The notes below the pieces were generated by a model. That model made no database searches and was not told where the DNA came from. It saw only the letters and a list, made by a program, of their open reading frames with translations. DNA of 64,000 bases from Leptospira johnsonii (GTDB lineage: Bacteria; Spirochaetota; Leptospiria; Leptospirales; Leptospiraceae): NCBI RefSeq assembly GCF_003112675.1, contig NZ_BFAY01000008.1, positions 124,001 to 188,000 of the forward strand, read 5' to 3'. This document shows, in pieces, positions 19,350-31,364 of this stretch (position 1 is the first letter of the stretch; each line of letters opens with the position of its first letter). The position numbers and the translations under genes are program-made.

Positions 19350-19449
19350 CCGGAACTCTTTTCCCATCCTTATGCCTATGCGGGGAAAATCAAGCGAAGG
19401 AAAAAAGGAATGCCTCGAATTCCCCGGCCAAAATATTGTCTTGCTAATG

Positions 19450-20118
19450 GATTGGAATCCCAAACGGGTCCGCGCACTTGCCTTCGATGTGGACGGAACC
19501 CTATTTTCTTCTGAAGGAATCATCTTAGAAACCTATGCGGAAGCAATCCGTAGATTTTCGGCCAACTCCCAGATCCCGATAGAGATCCCGGACAGAGAAA
19601 GGATCATGCTGGAGATCGGAAAACCGGTCAAAACCATCTTTTTGAACCTGGTACCGCAACTTAAAGAGTCCGAAAGAGACCAGATCTCCGACTCTGTACT
19701 GGAACTTTTGGTGTCTAAGATCCGACATGGAGAAGGCGAATTCTACCCTAAGGTCAAAGAAACCGTTACTTCCTTAAAAAATAAGGGGTATCTCATTTTA
19801 GCCGCTTCGAATGGCAGAAGACCCTATGTCGAAACAATCCTGGAAGTCTCCGGAATCCTCCCTTTATTCGACCCGATCCTGGTTTTGGACAACGATACGA
19901 TCAAAACCAAGCCGGATATAGTCGCAAAATATATCAGGGATTATTCTTTTTTTCCAGACGAGATATTGATGATCGGGGACAGAAGTTCCGACCACGAGGC
20001 AGCCCGCAAAAACGGGAGCCCGTTCGCATTCTGCGCCTATGGCCACGCTCCTGAGGGAGAAATCCCGGATTGGGAAGTGAGTCTGGCCCAATTAGAAGAC
20101 CTGGACCGAATATTCTAA
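19450..20118 (+). CDS. HAD family hydrolase (phosphoglycolate phosphatase-like)
   Basis: 222 residues with HAD motifs I DVDGTLF (nucleophile Asp), II AASNGR, III KTKPDI (Lys) and [15 protein letters not shown] helical cap follows motif I, as in Gph/PgmB-type phosphatases. An upstream in-frame ATG at 19372 would overlap the divergent kamA start. The ATG at 19450 lies directly before the conserved core and is preferred, although no clear ribosome-binding site is seen. Substrate unknown. Confidence 0.75.
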   Translation, partial: DWNPKRVRALAFDVDGTLFSSEGIILETYAEAIRRFSANSQIPIEIPDRERIMLEIGKPVKTIFLNLVPQLKESERDQISDSVLELLVSKIRHGEGEFYPKVKETVTSLKNKGYLILAASNGRRPYVETILEVSGILPLFDPILVLDNDTIKTKPDIVAKYIRDYSFFPDEILMIGDRSSDHEAARKNGSPFAFCAYGHAPEGEIPDWEVSLAQLEDLDRIF

Positions 20119-20175
20119 TCTATTTTCCTTGGAAAAAGTGAGAAGGCAGTTTCCGGATCAGCCGAAAATTGTATT

Positions 20176-21006
20176 GTGCCCGAATCGGATAAACTTAAAT
20201 CGCTTCTTTATATCCTGACAGGGACACTATTCGTTTTAGTTTTATTGGATAAGTCCATAGGGAATAAGAATACCTCCTCTCCCGGACAAGAATCCCCTTC
20301 TTTCTTTTCCAAATTTAATACGATTGGAAAAACAAATCCATTATCTCCTACTTCTCCTGAAAACAAAGGGAAACAAACCCATGAACAGGTAATGGACCAA
20401 GCGGAAGATGAAATTTTAACCGAGCTGATGCAGAATGGAGAAGGCTCTTCGGAAGAACTTTCCTCCGACTCCAACGATCCGGAAGAAATGTTTATCCCTA
20501 TCGTCGAAATGCCTAAACCGGAACTCGCATCGGGTCCTTCTCGCAATATTCGCTTAGATCATTCTCCAGGAGAGATCAAACTTTATTTTCTGAAGTTTTA
20601 TGGAAGAGGGAATAAAGTTCATTCCAGACTAGTTCAGCTGAAAAGAAAATTCGATCACGGGGATAAGATCCTGTTTATCATGAAAGAACTCACCAAGGGA
20701 CCTTCTGCAGAGGAAAAAACCCAAGGTGTTTTGAATGCACTTCCTAACAGAATGGAATATTCCAAAGAATACTCCGTGGAGAATGGAGTATTAAAACTGT
20801 ATCTTGGCCCGGACTTTGAAGCGGGTGCGGGTCCTGAACTTCTGAAAGATAGAGTGGATCAGATCTGTTATAGCATTCTGGAAAATTCAGAGTTAAAAGG
20901 GATCAGACTCTTTATCAATGGAAAACAAGTTCGCTCTCTTGGCGGCGTAGGACTTCCTATCCCGGAAGTTCTGACTAAGAACCCTAGAAAGATCGCAACT
21001 CTCTAA
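20176..21006 (+). CDS. Membrane-anchored GerMN-domain protein
   Basis: 276 residues. An N-terminal transmembrane anchor (LLYILTGTLFVLVLLD, ~9-25) precedes a ~110-residue Ser/Pro/Glu-rich linker. The C-terminal ~150 residues form a GerMN domain (EIKLYFLKFYGRGN; MKELTKGPSAEE; SVENGVLKLYLGPDF), a fold found in GerM and LpqB and linked to extracytoplasmic functions near the cell wall. GTG at 20176 is the apparent start with no strong ribosome-binding site. It follows the HAD gene by 57 bases. Role unknown. Confidence 0.7.
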   Translation: MPESDKLKSLLYILTGTLFVLVLLDKSIGNKNTSSPGQESPSFFSKFNTIGKTNPLSPTSPENKGKQTHEQVMDQAEDEILTELMQNGEGSSEELSSDSNDPEEMFIPIVEMPKPELASGPSRNIRLDHSPGEIKLYFLKFYGRGNKVHSRLVQLKRKFDHGDKILFIMKELTKGPSAEEKTQGVLNALPNRMEYSKEYSVENGVLKLYLGPDFEAGAGPELLKDRVDQICYSILENSELKGIRLFINGKQVRSLGGVGLPIPEVLTKNPRKIATL

Positions 21007-21080
21007 GAATAAAAGTATGATAAAATCTATCCGAAAAGGGATAAGTTTTGCTGTAACTCCAACATCCAATCGATATCGCA

Positions 21081-21096
21081 TGTAGGAACTCCTTGA
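21081..21096. repeat. Intergenic palindrome, TGTNGGARYTCCNACA family
   Basis: TGTAGGAACTCCTTGA; the left half and centre match the family and the right end is decayed. It shares the flank CGCA directly upstream with the copy at 24238. It lies in the 286-base gap between the GerMN gene and the diguanylate cyclase; the rest of that gap shows nothing coding. Confidence 0.45.
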
Positions 21097-21292
21097 TCAA
21101 GATCTCAAAGAGGTTCCCTATTTATCCTAACGCTATCGGAATTCCAATCTTCTGACAAATACGCCAATCGCTTGCCTTAGATTTTTTTTGACTAAATTTG
21201 GATTCTTCCTTGCTCTAAGACATGTTCTATTTGAACGCTGGTCTTATTATGGAGGTTTTTCCAAAAGACCTTCCATGCGGAAATGAAAACAA

Positions 21293-22543
21293 ATGTTCAA
21301 GTGGTTCCCAGGCATAGACCGAAGAATTCGCTTACTATCTAAGCGGATCTTCTTTAATCGATACCCCCAAGGATTCTTAGAGACCAATTGGAGCGAAATT
21401 CGCCAATCTTTGGTGGCCCATTATTCTCTCTGCATCGTAATCAGCTTAATCACCTATTTTCTGCCTAATTCGAGAGACTTCGAAGACGAATCTCTACTAT
21501 TTCTTCAATCCAGTAGGATCACATTAATCGTTCTTTCTCTTGTGTTTTTATGGAGACATGCCCGTAAAAAGGATTGGGTCCCTAAAAAACTGGAGTTCTA
21601 TAAGGTATGGACTTCTTCTAGCCTTCTCATCTCATTCTTTCCATTCTTATATTTGGATAAGGTCCACTACGATGTCTATCTACACCAGGCATCTGCGATC
21701 TTACTCAGTATGAACCTTCTTCTTTGGCTGACCACTACCACTGCAGTTGCCACAAACTTCGTGTTCTGCCTGATGTTCTTAGGTGTCTGCTACTTGGGAG
21801 ATTCTCCTATTGAAGCGATGAAAGAATTTCCGATCCTTCTCACCTATCTGTTTGTAGGAACTTTCGGAAATGTGATCATGAACTATTGGAGAACTATGGA
21901 TTACCGGGATAAAAGAAAATTATCCGGTGCGGTTCTCAGACTAAAGGCAAAAAATCTGCATATCAGAATGATCTCCAACCTGGATGATCTTACCGATCTT
22001 TATAATCGTAGGTATTTGATAGAGCAATTCGATATATTTAAGAAGAGAGCGAGAAGACATCAATTTCAAATGGCTCTTGTGATCTTAGATCTGGATCACT
22101 TAAAAGAGATCAATGATAAGTATGGGCATATGACTGGTGACGAGGCTCTCCAAACTCTTTCCGCTGTCATGAAGTCCAGAGTGAGATCCACCGATATTTG
22201 TGCTCGTATCGGTGGAGACGAGTTCTGCGTACTTTTAGATTCAGTAGATCCTAAAAGTCTAAAAACTCTTTGTGAATCTTTGCGTATAGGTGTGGAATCT
22301 CATGCACTTTCTGTCAGAGATACGAACGACAGACCTGTAAATATCACAGTATCCATAGGCGCTGCCATTCTTTCTTACGATGAGGATTTTACTTTCGACG
22401 ATCTATACCAATCCATAGACTCGGGCTTGTATAATTCCAAATCCGCCGGTAGGAACAGAGTAACTATAGTAGAAGCTACTAAGCTGAATACTAAGGTTGA
22501 TCTTTCTGCTTCTTGGCCGGAGGAAGTTCGTATATATAAGTAA
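21293..22543 (+). CDS. Membrane diguanylate cyclase (GGDEF)
   Basis: 416 residues. The N-terminal ~200 residues hold about five or six hydrophobic helices, a sensor module of unknown ligand. The C-terminal catalytic domain has DDLTDLYNRRYL, LDLDHLKEINDKYGHMTGDEAL and an intact active site RIGGDEFCVLL. The product-inhibition I-site RSTD lies five residues before GGDEF. It therefore should make cyclic-di-GMP from two GTP and be feedback-inhibited. Its 3' end overlaps the convergent lipoprotein gene by 53 bases. The start ATG has only a weak GGAA upstream. Confidence 0.9.
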   Translation: MFKWFPGIDRRIRLLSKRIFFNRYPQGFLETNWSEIRQSLVAHYSLCIVISLITYFLPNSRDFEDESLLFLQSSRITLIVLSLVFLWRHARKKDWVPKKLEFYKVWTSSSLLISFFPFLYLDKVHYDVYLHQASAILLSMNLLLWLTTTTAVATNFVFCLMFLGVCYLGDSPIEAMKEFPILLTYLFVGTFGNVIMNYWRTMDYRDKRKLSGAVLRLKAKNLHIRMISNLDDLTDLYNRRYLIEQFDIFKKRARRHQFQMALVILDLDHLKEINDKYGHMTGDEALQTLSAVMKSRVRSTDICARIGGDEFCVLLDSVDPKSLKTLCESLRIGVESHALSVRDTNDRPVNITVSIGAAILSYDEDFTFDDLYQSIDSGLYNSKSAGRNRVTIVEATKLNTKVDLSASWPEEVRIYK

Positions 22544-22889
22544 GTTCGCAGTATTCTCCGTCGCCGAAGTATTTCTGTTCTTTTTGTTCTAAGAAGAATT
22601 GTCTATGTTTTTGGTCCGCTTCCAACTCATCTAGTCTTTGGGTGACTTGTAATTTTGCAGCTTCGCAGGAAGTTTTTTTCATTTTGAAAAGGTCCTGTTC
22701 TTCCACCGAAGGAACAGAGGCTTTTCCGATTGCCACGAATTGGTATTTATGAGGACCTAAGGTTTTTACGCTGACTCCGGTATCCATATGGATCCGATCT
22801 CTATGAGAATCCAAACAATTCGATACAAAGAATAGAAATCCGAAGATCGCGGATAACTGTAGTATTTTAGAGCTCAAAGATTTTTTCAT
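22491..22889 (-). CDS. Small lipoprotein, function unknown
   Basis: 132 residues. Signal peptide MKKSLSSKILQLSAIFGFLF is followed by the lipobox FFVSNC (Cys ~25), matching the loose spirochete consensus. The mature part has two Cys (TSCEAAKL, EYCELTY) and a charged coiled-coil-like stretch. A strong GGGGGAAG precedes the ATG. It overlaps the end of the convergent diguanylate cyclase gene by 53 bases. I recognise no family. Confidence 0.75.
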   Translation of the reverse strand: MKKSLSSKILQLSAIFGFLFFVSNCLDSHRDRIHMDTGVSVKTLGPHKYQFVAIGKASVPSVEEQDLFKMKKTSCEAAKLQVTQRLDELEADQKHRQFFLEQKEQKYFGDGEYCELTYIYELPPAKKQKDQP

Positions 22890-22981
22890 TCTTCCCCCGT
22901 TCGAATCTATCTATTTAGGAAAGTTAACGGACTGAAGTCACTTGGATTTTTGGAAAAAAATTACAAATTTAAAGGAAAAGA

Positions 22982-24082
22982 TCAGACCGCTGAGAGTTCC
23001 CTTCCCTCGTATCTTTCATAATTATAGAGAAGGTCTCTTCTTTTAGGTGTGAATCCGCCTTCTTTCAGGAACTTGACAGCTTCTTTTTCGGTTTTCAAAC
23101 CGAAGGAACGTAGCACATTCTCCTCGATCACCACGGAAGAAATATCGTCCGCACCGCTTGTAAGCGCCAACTGGCCCACACCTTTTCCGAGTACCATCAC
23201 GGAAGTTTCAATATGCTTAATATTGTCTAAGAAGATCCTACAGATCCCAAGAACTTTCAGATATTCTTGTGTAGAAACAGCTCTTACTTTAAATCTTTTG
23301 GTCTGAGGTTGGAAGGTCCAAGGGATGAAAGAAAGAAATCCTCCGGTCCTATCTTGGAGATTACGGACTACGGTGAGATGTTCTACTACCTCTTCTTTGG
23401 TTTCTTCTGAACCGAAAACAATGTTTGCACTTCCTGGGAGTCCTGCTTCGTGACAGGTTTCCATCGCGCGTACCCACTCTTCGGTAGTTGCTTTTTTAGG
23501 GGAGATAATGTTTCTCATTCTGTCGGTCAAAATTTCGGCGCCTGCTCCAGGCACTGAATCCAAACCGACAGACTTCAAGATTTGCAAAACTTCGAATAAA
23601 GATTTGCCGGTAATCTTTTCTAAATTGATAATTTCTACAGGAGAGAATGCACGGATATGCATCTCAGGATATTTGGATTTTACGGTAGAGATCACATCCA
23701 GATAATAATCGAAAGGTAGATCCGGATACACCCCGCCTTGCAGGAACATTTGGTCCGCTCCTTCCGAAACGGCATAATCCATTTTTTCTAATATTTCTTC
23801 TTTTGAAAGAACGTAACCCTTTCCATTTCCGATCTCATCCATGAAGGAACAAAAATTACATTCTACATTACAATAGTTGGTGTAGTTTACCACTCGGAAC
23901 ATTGTGTAGCTGGCACTTGTGCTTGGGAGAACTCTTTCTCTCAAGGTCCTTGCAGTTGCCATAATTTTAAGATGGTCGCCAGACTCGTACAACTCCAATG
24001 CCTCTTGGGGAGAAATACGTTCTCCGTCTAGGGCTTTTTCTAATATGGAATCGGTGGAATGGTTTGGGAATATTCGGCTCAT
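22982..24082 (-). CDS. mqnC: Cyclic dehypoxanthinyl futalosine synthase (MqnC), futalosine menaquinone pathway
   Basis: 366 residues. Radical SAM enzyme that cyclises dehypoxanthine futalosine. The cluster motif is [14 protein letters not shown] (CxxxCxxC). [20 protein letters not shown] and FIPWTFQP are characteristic of MqnC (MqnE differs in these). Length matches the family. The menaquinone made supplies the electron acceptor expected for the EMO-like protein encoded divergently. It shares a 266-base divergent region with that gene, which holds an inverted-repeat site and a dispersed palindrome. Confidence 0.88.
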   Translation of the reverse strand: MSRIFPNHSTDSILEKALDGERISPQEALELYESGDHLKIMATARTLRERVLPSTSASYTMFRVVNYTNYCNVECNFCSFMDEIGNGKGYVLSKEEILEKMDYAVSEGADQMFLQGGVYPDLPFDYYLDVISTVKSKYPEMHIRAFSPVEIINLEKITGKSLFEVLQILKSVGLDSVPGAGAEILTDRMRNIISPKKATTEEWVRAMETCHEAGLPGSANIVFGSEETKEEVVEHLTVVRNLQDRTGGFLSFIPWTFQPQTKRFKVRAVSTQEYLKVLGICRIFLDNIKHIETSVMVLGKGVGQLALTSGADDISSVVIEENVLRSFGLKTEKEAVKFLKEGGFTPKRRDLLYNYERYEGRELSAV

Positions 24083-24154
24083 CTGAATGGAAAGTTTTCT
24101 TCCTTTAACTTCTTCAAAGTTTTCTATTTCTTCAAAAATGCACGTCCTTTTTAA

Positions 24155-24186
24155 ATTGCATTCTCATTTATTGCGATTGAGTCGCA
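24155..24186. promoter_or_regulatory. Possible regulator-binding site between mqnC and the EMO-like gene
   Basis: ATTGCATTCTCATTTATTGC followed by GATTGAGTCGCA contains the inverted repeat TGCGA-TTGAG-TCGCA and a Fur-box-like TTCTCATTT/GATTGAG arrangement. The location in a divergent promoter region is suggestive. No -10/-35 pair is convincing. Confidence 0.25.
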
Positions 24187-24237
24187 GTTAAATATGTACA
24201 CGATCTAAAGGAAGAAGGGACTGGTTTCAAGTCCGCA

Positions 24238-24253
24238 TGTAGGAACTCCCACA
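24238..24253. repeat. Intergenic palindrome, TGTNGGARYTCCNACA family
   Basis: TGTAGGAACTCCCACA, with flank CCGCA on the left. It lies upstream of the EMO-like gene. Confidence 0.55.
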
Positions 24254-24348
24254 AGGAGCCTAAGTATCTTTTTTCCTGGACAGGGCGCCTCCTAATCATT
24301 AGCCTGCTATGAAAGACCATCCAAATACAAAGGGTAACCTGAAAAACT

Positions 24349-26430
<2,082 letters not shown>

Positions 26431-26446
26431 GATTAACTCTTCTCTC

Positions 26447-26486
26447 AAAAAAGCCTCGGCGGAAACGTCGGGGCTTTTTTGTTTTT
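26447..26486 (+). terminator. Intrinsic terminator of the EMO-like gene
   Basis: AAAAAAGCCTCGGCG pairs with CGTCGGGGCTTTTTT around a GAAA loop, followed by GTTTTT. A textbook Rho-independent terminator 17 bases after the stop. Confidence 0.9.
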
Positions 26487-26729
26487 AGAACAAGCGGCTC
26501 TTTGCTTCCTACGGCTCGCTCGCAAAGACAAAAAAAAAGCGGAATGTTTCCATCCCGCCCTGAATCATCTGGTGCAAATACATTATATACGACGGCAGGA
26601 TTATTCGCCACACTACAGGAAATTATTTATTTTTATTAGAAAGAAATTTCGGAGTCAAAAACTAGACTGAAAGAATTAGGCAAGCAACCACTCTCAAAGT
26701 TTTGCACATCCCTTGGAGGATAAAACCTC
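26487..26729. other. Non-coding gap between the EMO-like gene and prfC
   Basis: No gene supported. A weak hairpin, CTTTGC (26500-26505) with GCAAAG (26522-26527), encloses a GCTCGCTC-containing loop. The rest is A+T-rich without recognisable structure. Confidence 0.4.
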
Positions 26730-28355
26730 TCAATATTCCTGATTCAACTCGGAAACATCTTGGGTAGGGTAATCCAGTAAACGGATCTCAGGATTTTTCT
26801 TTTGGAAATAACCCTTCTCCCATTCCGAATCGAATAGAAGGGCTGCCCTTCCCAAACTATCAGTCACAAGATTGGAACCTTGAGGGACTTTGGGAATATC
26901 CTCTTCTAACAGCCAGCAAGAGACTTGGTAAGGAAGAATATTGATATTCGTAGGAGCAGAATACTCGTCTTGTAACCTTCTTCTGAATACCTCGAACTGG
27001 AGCTGACCCATTGCACCGATTACCGGCAATCCGCCGCCCACAGTTTGAGAAGTGAATAAGTGAAGAATACCTTCTTCTGCCAATTGTTCTATTCCCTTTC
27101 TGAAACTTTTGAGAGCTCCCGTTTCCACACAAGAAAGAGTAGCGAAAATTTCAGGGGCGAATACCGGAAGGGGTTTTAGATCAGGGACTTTTCCGCTAGC
27201 TAATATATCTCCGATAGAATACGTGCCCGGATTCACAAGACCTATGATGTCTCCCGGATAAGCTTCATCCACAGTGTTTCTATCCTGCCCGAAAAAAGCA
27301 AAAGAAGAAGAAAGTTTAACAGGTTTTCCTAGTCTTCCATGATTCACGTTAAGTCCTCTTTCGAACTTACCGGAACATACTCTCAGGAATGCGATCCTAT
27401 CTCTGTGGGCCTTATTCATGTTGGCCTGCACCTTGAACACGAACCCGCTGAACGGCGTAGTGATCGGATCTAAACGATCCCCATTCTTCAATGGAAAATA
27501 CAAAGGAGGAGGAGCGATCTCTAAAAAATGATCCAAGAACAATTGGATCCCGAAGTTATTCACTGCGGATCCGAAAAATACTGGAGTGATCTGAGAATCT
27601 AAAAATGCATCTAAGGAGAACGCTGCGATCCCTTCTTCTACAAGTTCCACTTCTTCTCTAAACTGTTTTAAGACCCAGTCCTCGAACATAGTATCTAGAT
27701 TTTTATCTTCTATCCCGGAACTTTGGAATGCAGACTTTTGAGAACCGCCGGGAGTTTTATCGTAAGTGTAGATCTTTTTATCCACACGATTATATACTCC
27801 GCTGAAATCCACTCCGGTCCCAATAGGCCATACCATTGGAATAGCAGTGATGCCTAAAACTTTTTCGATCTCATCCAAGAGTGCGAACATGGTCTTAGTG
27901 GGCCTGTCCATTTTGTTTACGAATGTAACGATCGGGATCCCACGGTCTCTACATACTTTAAATAATTTGATTGTTTGAGGCTCAACTCCCTTACCTGCAT
28001 CTAACACCATCACAGCGGTATCAGCGGCGATCAGCGTGCGGTACGTATCCTCAGAGAAGTCCTCGTGACCAGGAGTATCCAATAAATTTAATACATGATT
28101 TTTATATTCGAATTGTAGAGCTGCGGAAGTGATAGAGATCCCTTTCTCTTTTTCCATCTCCATCCAGTCGGAAGTGGCTGCTTTACGGTTTTTACGCGCC
28201 TTTACCGCACCCGCAAGTTGGATAGCGCCTCCATACAATAAAAGCTTTTCTGTAAGGGTAGTCTTACCCGCGTCCGGATGGGCTATGATGGCGAAGGTTC
28301 TCCTACGTTTGGTTTCCTCTTCTACTATATTCTTGCCTGTAACGGTTTCCGACAC
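26730..28355 (-). CDS. prfC: Peptide chain release factor 3 (RF3)
   Basis: 541 residues. A GTPase that recycles RF1/RF2 from the ribosome after termination. G motifs: AHPDAGKTTL (P-loop), the switch II DTPGHEDF, NKMD. The conserved RF3 stretch KARKNRKAATSDWMEMEKEKGIS (split: KAATSDWMEMEKEKGIS) separates it from EF-G. Start GTG 28353-28355 with AGAGGGG 5-6 bases upstream. Divergent from the carbamoyltransferase gene. Confidence 0.95.
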   Translation of the reverse strand: MSETVTGKNIVEEETKRRRTFAIIAHPDAGKTTLTEKLLLYGGAIQLAGAVKARKNRKAATSDWMEMEKEKGISITSAALQFEYKNHVLNLLDTPGHEDFSEDTYRTLIAADTAVMVLDAGKGVEPQTIKLFKVCRDRGIPIVTFVNKMDRPTKTMFALLDEIEKVLGITAIPMVWPIGTGVDFSGVYNRVDKKIYTYDKTPGGSQKSAFQSSGIEDKNLDTMFEDWVLKQFREEVELVEEGIAAFSLDAFLDSQITPVFFGSAVNNFGIQLFLDHFLEIAPPPLYFPLKNGDRLDPITTPFSGFVFKVQANMNKAHRDRIAFLRVCSGKFERGLNVNHGRLGKPVKLSSSFAFFGQDRNTVDEAYPGDIIGLVNPGTYSIGDILASGKVPDLKPLPVFAPEIFATLSCVETGALKSFRKGIEQLAEEGILHLFTSQTVGGGLPVIGAMGQLQFEVFRRRLQDEYSAPTNINILPYQVSCWLLEEDIPKVPQGSNLVTDSLGRAALLFDSEWEKGYFQKKNPEIRLLDYPTQDVSELNQEY

Positions 28356-28538
28356 GGTTCCCCTCTCTATTAGGAAACGTTTTTGAAACGATGGCCCTTG
28401 TCAGCATGAAAACAGGGCTTATTCTTCACGGATTCGTATTCCTTCGGTAAAACCGGCGTAATCGAAAGGTCTTATTGTTCCTGCCGAATTCATTTCTTGT
28501 AAAGAACGGATCACGCTTTTTTCCCCGGAAAACACTTA

Positions 28539-28568
28539 GGGAGGGAGATTTATATCCCTCCCCTTTTT
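28539..28568 (+). terminator. Orphan terminator-like hairpin upstream of the carbamoyltransferase gene
   Basis: GGGAGGGA (28539-28546) pairs with TCCCTCCC (28555-28562), loop of 8, followed by CTTTTT. It is a plus-strand terminator with no annotated plus-strand gene before it, because prfC diverges. It may end a leader or small RNA of ~150 bases, in which a 19-codon reading frame (ATGGCCCTTGTCAGC..., 28393-28452) is seen. Attenuation of the downstream gene is possible. Confidence 0.5.
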
Positions 28569-28646
28569 CCCTATCTATCTTTCAGAGTTTTGAGATTGTC
28601 GAATCTACCTGCGCTGATTTTTTAGACTGTATACGTTTAACGGTCT

Positions 28647-29579
28647 ATGGAAAGCCCTAAAATCAAACATCTTATCTCCTGGCAGGATTGGTCGGACGCA
28701 GAGGTTCTGGACCTTCTGCAGTTTGCTGTCCATGTGAAAAATCATAGGGCCAATTATCTGGGACATATGACAGGTCGAACGCTTGCTATGCTCTTCCAAA
28801 AGACAAGCACTCGTACTAGGGTTTCCTTCGAAGTCGCGATGACTGAGATGGGAGGACATGCGATCTATTTGGATTGGATGACTTCTAATTTTCTTCTTTC
28901 GGACATAGACCTGGAAGCGGAATATCTTTCCAGAAACGTTTCCGTTATCATGGCTCGGATGAGAAAACATGAGGAACTTCTTCAGTTAAAGTCAGGTTCT
29001 CAGGTTCCGGTCATCAATGGATGTTGTAATAAATTCCATCCTTGCCAGTCCCTAGCGGATATTCTCACCATCGTGATAGATAATCCGAAACCCCTTAAGG
29101 AACTGAAGCTCACCTATATCGGAGTGCATAATAACGTAGTAAATTCCCTGATCGGGATCACTTCAGCTCTCGGAATGGAACTTACACTTCTTACCCCGAT
29201 TGCGGAGACTGAAAACATAGATCCGGAAACTGTGGAAAGAGCCAAGAAGAAGGGCACCATCCAATGGGAGACTGACCTCATCCGTTCCGTAAAGAATGCG
29301 GATTATATTTATACGGATACCTGGGTGGATATGGAATTTTTCAACGATCCAGCTTTCGCAGATAAGAAGAAGGAAAGGATGAACCTAATGATGCCTTTCC
29401 AGATCAACGAAGCGTTATTGAAAGAGACCAAGGCAAAGGTTATGCATGATATGCCGATCCATTCCGGATACGAGATCACAAGAGAAGTGGTCAGAAGTCC
29501 TAGATCTATTATCTTCCAACAGGCGGAGAACCGCTTGGATGCGCAGAAAGCAGTCATTCTACAACTCCTAGAAGCCTGA
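28647..29579 (+). CDS. Ornithine/N-acylornithine carbamoyltransferase-like protein with atypical active-site loops
   Basis: 310 residues with the aspartate/ornithine carbamoyltransferase fold. The carbamoyl-phosphate loop STRTRVSFE (~53) and FHPCQSLAD (~130) are canonical. The ornithine-binding HCLP loop is replaced by HDMPIHSGYE (~270), and the SMG loop reads WVDMEFFND (~228), so neither ornithine signature is present. The C-terminus AENRLDAQKAVILQLL is normal for the family. It may act on an acylated ornithine or another amine; the NAGS-like gene 13 kb away supports an arginine role but does not settle it. In many databases such genes are called argF. Confidence 0.72.
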   Translation: MESPKIKHLISWQDWSDAEVLDLLQFAVHVKNHRANYLGHMTGRTLAMLFQKTSTRTRVSFEVAMTEMGGHAIYLDWMTSNFLLSDIDLEAEYLSRNVSVIMARMRKHEELLQLKSGSQVPVINGCCNKFHPCQSLADILTIVIDNPKPLKELKLTYIGVHNNVVNSLIGITSALGMELTLLTPIAETENIDPETVERAKKKGTIQWETDLIRSVKNADYIYTDTWVDMEFFNDPAFADKKKERMNLMMPFQINEALLKETKAKVMHDMPIHSGYEITREVVRSPRSIIFQQAENRLDAQKAVILQLLEA

Positions 29580-29683
29580 GCCAACACTTCCAAAAATCCG
29601 TTGCCTGGAAGGCCTTTCCTGAAAACCCTGTTCTAAGACGGCCGAGCCAGGCTAAAATCGCAAAAAACTTAAAAGGTACTTTT

Positions 29684-30673
<990 letters not shown>

Positions 30674-30696
30674 TCTTTTAGATAAGCTTCCAAACG

Positions 30697-30726
30697 AAAA
30701 AGCCGCAGAGTCCTGCGGCTTTTTTA
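30697..30726 (+). terminator. Intrinsic terminator of the HpcH/HpaI gene
   Basis: AAAAAGCCGCAG pairs with CTGCGGCTTTTTT around an AGTC loop. Classic Rho-independent terminator. Confidence 0.92.
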
Positions 30727-30744
30727 TTTTTTAGGGGTTTCGTT

Positions 30745-30760
30745 TGCTGGAGTTCCAACA
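30745..30760. repeat. Intergenic palindrome, TGTNGGARYTCCNACA family
   Basis: TGCTGGAGTTCCAACA, immediately after the terminator. It shares TGCTGGA with the copy at 58833. Confidence 0.5.
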
Positions 30761-30788
30761 TTCGGTTCTCCCAATTTTGGATCGATTA

Positions 30789-31253
30789 CTACTTATTAAA
30801 TTTCTCATTCAGTTTGCCGATCAGTTCCAGCAAACTTCTTTCCAGATAGTCCCAGCCCTTTTTACTCATAGGCTCTAAAGGCATCTTTTTCTGTAATTGT
30901 TTGAATCGATCGAAGGACTCTCTGGCGAAATCTAAAAATCTTCTGGGAGTAATGCCTAACCTATCGAATTGGCTTTCGTTGCGATTGAATAAGTCTGCAA
31001 CCTTATCCCTGTACTCGCCTTCTAAAAAATAATATCTAAGGTCTGCCAGAGAGTCGTCTATTGCATTGTAAATTTTAGAGCCAGGCCCGTCATCTCTCTT
31101 GGAGTCGCCTGAATTACCTTTGTCGGATCCTACAACCCTGGAAGCTTTTGCTTTTTCGTTAAGGGCGATCTTTTGTAATTTCTCCCTCATAAGAACGTCG
31201 GGGAGAACTGTTTTCTTTTTATCCGCCAATTTTACTGAGGTCCTCAAAGCCAT
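30789..31253 (-). CDS. Hypothetical protein, basic
   Basis: 154 residues, no family recognised. A Lys/Arg/Ser/Asp-rich N-terminal half (KADKK..., GDSKRDDGPGSK) looks disordered. The C-terminal ~85 residues (IDDSLADLRYYFLEGEYRDK, RFLDFARESFDRFKQLQ) are helical. The ATG directly abuts a 16-bp hairpin (31254-31269) and has no visible ribosome-binding site. Likely a genus-specific cytosolic protein. Confidence 0.6.
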   Translation of the reverse strand: MALRTSVKLADKKKTVLPDVLMREKLQKIALNEKAKASRVVGSDKGNSGDSKRDDGPGSKIYNAIDDSLADLRYYFLEGEYRDKVADLFNRNESQFDRLGITPRRFLDFARESFDRFKQLQKKMPLEPMSKKGWDYLERSLLELIGKLNEKFNK

Positions 31254-31269
31254 GTCCGAATTTTCGGAC
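31254..31269 (-). promoter_or_regulatory. Palindrome/hairpin abutting the start codon of the 154-residue gene
   Basis: GTCCGAA-TT-TTCGGAC on the plus strand. In the leftward transcript it forms a 7-bp hairpin ending one base before the AUG, where a ribosome-binding site would be expected. It may be an operator or translation-controlling hairpin. Confidence 0.35.
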
Positions 31270-31364
31270 GGAAACTATTCTATGGACGTATTCGATTTAT
31301 GTCCAGAAATTTCCGCCCAAAGTTTGTTATAAGAACATAGACGAAAAAGTTCTTCCAAATTCTT

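Noticed and set aside
22890..22910. GTTCGAATC, like a tRNA T-loop
   Set aside because: No acceptor or anticodon arms around it.
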